A stretch of DNA of 64,000 nt from Aquimarina amphilecti. GTDB lineage: Bacteria; Bacteroidota; Bacteroidia; Flavobacteriales; Flavobacteriaceae. Numbering within the stretch: the first letter of the stretch is position 1; every line of letters begins with the position of its first letter. The position numbers and the translations under genes are program-made. This document shows, in pieces, positions 61,875 through 64,000 of the stretch. Under the pieces are notes generated by a model. It made no database searches, had not been told where the DNA came from, and was given only the letters and a program-made list of their open reading frames with translations. Location: the NCBI RefSeq assembly GCF_900109375.1, contig NZ_FOAB01000010.1, positions 111,099 through 175,098 on the forward strand. The letters are read 5' to 3'.

Positions 61875-62807
61875 TTAGATTTTTCTCAAATCTTTTAAAT
61901 TTATTGGTGAAAGATAAAACCAAATAGCACCAGGAATGAAGGATATGAGCTGTAGAAGAAAAATGATAAGTGATAATGCAATTGCATCTTCAGCTGGAAG
62001 GTTATATAACTTAAAAATAACTATAAGAGATGTTTCCCGTACTCCTATTCCTAAAACCGTAATCGGAAGTAAGGTCAAAATCCCTAAAATAAAAGTACCT
62101 AGAAATAATCCAACATGATCAATCTCAACACCCATAGACCAAGCTATATAATTAAAAACTCCGTAAATTAACACCATACTAATACAGGTAATCATTAAAC
62201 TTTGCAAACTTCTTAGGAATCCCAGATTATGAGAATTAAAAGCTAATACCCATGGTTTAATAACTTTTCTAATCTGATGGTTAAATTTAAAAAGAACTAA
62301 AACAAAAACTATTAAAATTAAACTCCACCAAATTAAACCTTTATATTCCGTAGGGTATTTCAAAACACGAAAATTAATTTGATAATAAATTAGGGCTAAA
62401 AAACTAAAAAACAATAGACAAAATAGATCAAATAAACGATCCATTATAAGACTAGACCATCCAATCTTTTGAGATGGTAAATGATCTTTAATATAAAGTA
62501 GTCTTCCAAAATCTCCCAATTTACCCGGTGTGATATTCGCTAAAAAAAGTCCTATAAAAAAGATTTTAAAAGCCTTATACCCAACTAATGGTATTCCATA
62601 AGAATTGGAAATAATTCTCCATCTAAGGCTTTTCAAATAAAAAGCAATCCATAAAATCAATATCGCTACACAAATATTAATAAAAGAAATTTTATTAACA
62701 GAGACTAAAGTTTGTTCCCATCCTATTCTATGAATTAAATAAGCGAAAAGAATTAGCCCAAGGGATTTTAACCAAAAATTAATATCAAAAAAATATCTCC
62801 TTATCAT
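61875..62807 (-). CDS. LPG-synthase-TM/UPF0104-type flippase-like membrane protein
   Basis: This 310-residue protein has seven to eight hydrophobic helices and the motif PGKLGDFGRL near residue 100, typical of lysylphosphatidylglycerol-synthase transmembrane family proteins. VRETSLIVIF and AIALSLIIFLL are later blocks. The C-terminal synthase domain is absent, so it belongs to the membrane-only group, often found beside glycosyltransferase genes. It converges with the glycosyltransferase gene (13 bases apart). Confidence 0.85.
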   Translation of the reverse strand: MIRRYFFDINFWLKSLGLILFAYLIHRIGWEQTLVSVNKISFINICVAILILWIAFYLKSLRWRIISNSYGIPLVGYKAFKIFFIGLFLANITPGKLGDFGRLLYIKDHLPSQKIGWSSLIMDRLFDLFCLLFFSFLALIYYQINFRVLKYPTEYKGLIWWSLILIVFVLVLFKFNHQIRKVIKPWVLAFNSHNLGFLRSLQSLMITCISMVLIYGVFNYIAWSMGVEIDHVGLFLGTFILGILTLLPITVLGIGVRETSLIVIFKLYNLPAEDAIALSLIIFLLQLISFIPGAIWFYLSPINLKDLRKI

Positions 62808-62970
62808 TTAATTACTCTAAATAATTTTATCTAATATCGAAAAATAAAAATACTCTTATATTTATTTTATCTAAACATATAACAATATTTCTTTACAATA
62901 AATATCTATCATAATAAAAACTGAAAGAAAACTTTAAACAGCTAAATCTAATTAATTCTTTTTCAAAAAT

Positions 62971-62995
62971 AAAAAACCCCACCTATAAGATGGGG
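62971..62995 (-). terminator. Terminator of the tRNA-Gly gene
   Basis: CCCCATC and GGTGGGG pair (one G-T pair) with a short loop, and a run of T follows on the minus strand. It lies just after the tRNA. Confidence 0.8.
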
Positions 62996-63001
62996 CATTG
63001 A

Positions 63002-63073
63002 GCGGGAGACCAGGTTCGAACTGGCGACATTCAGCTTGGAAGGCTGACGCTCTACCAACTGAGCTACTCCCGC
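63002..63073 (-). tRNA. tRNA-Gly (anticodon TCC)
   Basis: On the minus strand the 72-base sequence folds as a tRNA. The 7-bp acceptor stem pairs GCGGGAG with CTCCCGC. The D arm contains GCTCAGTTGG, the anticodon stem-loop contains CAGCCTTCCAAGCTG with anticodon TCC, and the T arm contains GTTCGAA. The CCA end is not encoded. It decodes GGA and GGG. It is a single gene with a terminator. Confidence 0.95.
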
Positions 63074-63229
63074 TTTTGCAGGCGCAAATGTATTATATTT
63101 TATGATAAATAAAAATAAAAATATTTTTATTTTTAGTCCCAATATCAAAAAAATCATTCTTTACTACTGAATAATCATACCTCATACTCAAATTAAAATA
63201 AACCAAAAAAAGTATTTTATCGAAAATAA

Positions 63230-63261
63230 TTGCATTTAATCGGATTAAATATGTATTTTTG
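63230..63261 (+). promoter_or_regulatory. Promoter of the collagen-like gene
   Basis: TTG at 63230, a 21-base spacer and TATTTTTG at 63254-63261 match the Bacteroidota -33/-7 pattern. The 5' leader would be about 135 bases. Confidence 0.6.
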
Positions 63262-63320
63262 TAGTTAAGAAAATATTAATATATTAGCAACTTATCTATT
63301 TTAGCTTAGATAAAAGGCTA

Positions 63321-63338
63321 ATTTTGTTTAAACAAAAT
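63321..63338. repeat. Perfect 18-base palindrome in the leader of the collagen-like gene
   Basis: ATTTTGTTTAAACAAAAT is fully self-complementary. It lies in the presumed 5' leader, 67 bases before the ATG. It may be an operator or a hairpin. Confidence 0.5.
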
Positions 63339-63404
63339 AGTTACGTGATAACCCCAAACAAAAAGAGGTAAAACTCTTTTTTGAAAAGAAATTTCCTACA
63401 GCCT

Positions 63405-64000
63405 ATGAAGGTAAAATTACTTCTTTTTATATGTATACTTTCATCTTTGAGCCATGTATATGCACAGGTGAAAGTTGGTGACAATCCAAATCAAATAGAT
63501 GCTTCATCTATTTTGGAACTAGAAAGCGTGGATAAAGCTTTCGTTTTAACCAGAATCAATACAACTCAAATGAATGCACTCACTCCATTAAATGGAGCTT
63601 TAGTGTATAATACAGATGATCAATGTATTTTTCAATTTAGCAATAATAGTTGGACAAGTTTATGTAATGGTAATGATAATCAAGTATTATCATTTGACCC
63701 AATTACTAACGTATTAACATTAGAGAATGGTGGATCTGTTGATTTAACTTCTCTTATAAATGATCAAGATTCAGATCCAACCAATGAAATACAAATACTA
63801 AGTCAAAGTGGAAACACCATAACCTTATCAAATGGTGGAGGAAGTGTAACAGAAACCATATCGACTTTAGTAGACAATGGAAACGGAACATTTACCTACA
63901 CTGCAGAAGATGGCACCATAACTAATATAGGAACAATAGGTGTTCAAGGCCCTACTGGCCCTACAGGTAGAACAGGATTTACTGGACGTACTGGATTTAC
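63405..64000 (+). CDS. Secreted collagen-like protein, N-terminal part, cut by the window edge
   Basis: An open frame runs from ATG at 63405 to the right edge (198 codons). A signal peptide (KLLLFICILSSLSHVYAQ) is followed by a region seen in flavobacterial surface proteins (VKVGDNPNQIDASSILELES and GALVYNTDDQCIFQFSNNSW). Blocks such as DNQVLSFDPITNVLTLENG and SDPTNEIQILSQSGNTITLSNG follow. The visible end turns into Gly-x-Thr collagen-like triplets (GPTGPTGRTGFTGRTGFT). Such proteins form stalk-like or adhesive surface structures. The full length and C-terminus are not visible. Confidence 0.85.
   Translation, partial: MKVKLLLFICILSSLSHVYAQVKVGDNPNQIDASSILELESVDKAFVLTRINTTQMNALTPLNGALVYNTDDQCIFQFSNNSWTSLCNGNDNQVLSFDPITNVLTLENGGSVDLTSLINDQDSDPTNEIQILSQSGNTITLSNGGGSVTETISTLVDNGNGTFTYTAEDGTITNIGTIGVQGPTGPTGRTGFTGRTGF

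Noticed and set aside
62963..63157. A 64-residue open frame on the minus strand across the tRNA gene
   Set aside because: It is the well-known spurious translation of a tRNA gene (AQLVERQPSKLNVASSNLVSRS-like) and the tRNA fold is clear.
1..64000. CRISPR arrays, insertion sequences, prophage genes and rRNA
   Set aside because: No regularly spaced repeats, transposase or integrase frames, phage structural genes or rRNA sequence were seen.

Overview
This is low-GC DNA that reads as a marine Flavobacteriaceae chromosome, Aquimarina-like in flavour, although the species cannot be fixed from the sequence. The evidence is the fused SecDF, a type IX secretion C-terminal domain, DUF6588/DUF2911/DUF6702 proteins, GG-leader peptides with the Bacteroidota-type leader, -7 boxes of the TAnnTTTG type, almost no Shine-Dalgarno sequences, and both kynurenine-pathway genes kmo and kynU. 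No insertion sequence, prophage or CRISPR array was seen.

Layout. 1-6.6 kb: core genes on the minus strand (secDF running off the left edge, a SecD-P1-like protein ending in RAGP-I-S, mdh, a DUF6588 protein, gyrB). 7-9 kb: an astacin-like secreted protease and an orphan GG-leader peptide. 9-14 kb: asnB, a DUF2911 protein, a seemingly empty 1.4 kb stretch that holds three tandem 32-residue microproteins, queE and a RidA-like lipoprotein. 14-22.9 kb: housekeeping and accessory enzymes ending in kmo. 24-28.2 kb: a signalling and redox operon (cNMP-domain histidine kinase, aldo/keto reductase, receiver-flavoprotein fusion without CxxC, UBP-type zinc finger). 28.6-31 kb: small stress-type genes with a duplicated 21-bp-period operator. 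31-35.3 kb: MFS transporter, AraC regulator and kynU. 35.4-42 kb: sigma factor, anti-sigma/TPR protein, lipoprotein, TPR-CHAT protease and T9SS cargo, bracketed by two GG-leader peptides with a shared upstream motif. 42-51.5 kb: methyltransferase, secreted S8 and M1 peptidases, tatA, a pair of carboxypeptidase-regulatory-like proteins, pepE and glutaminase. 51.7-62.8 kb: a surface-glycan cluster bounded by two GT-C-like membrane proteins with similar C-terminal TPR modules. 63-64 kb: tRNA-Gly and the start of a collagen-like secreted protein.

Three things stand out. First, the gene just upstream of secDF looks like a truncated SecD P1 domain behind a signal anchor. It ends R201-A202-G203-P204-I-S, the motif at which E. 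coli SecM stalls ribosomes, and a hairpin lies immediately after its stop codon; it is a candidate SecD-derived translational-arrest sensor. Second, three tandem microproteins of exactly 32 residues share a (K)(E/D)LP(S/G)AS core. Third, two Cys-containing GG-leader peptides about 6.3 kb apart share a near-identical upstream element of about 45 bp and flank a sigma/anti-sigma/TPR-CHAT locus. All functional claims for these three are inference; the sequence similarities were seen directly but aligned by eye.
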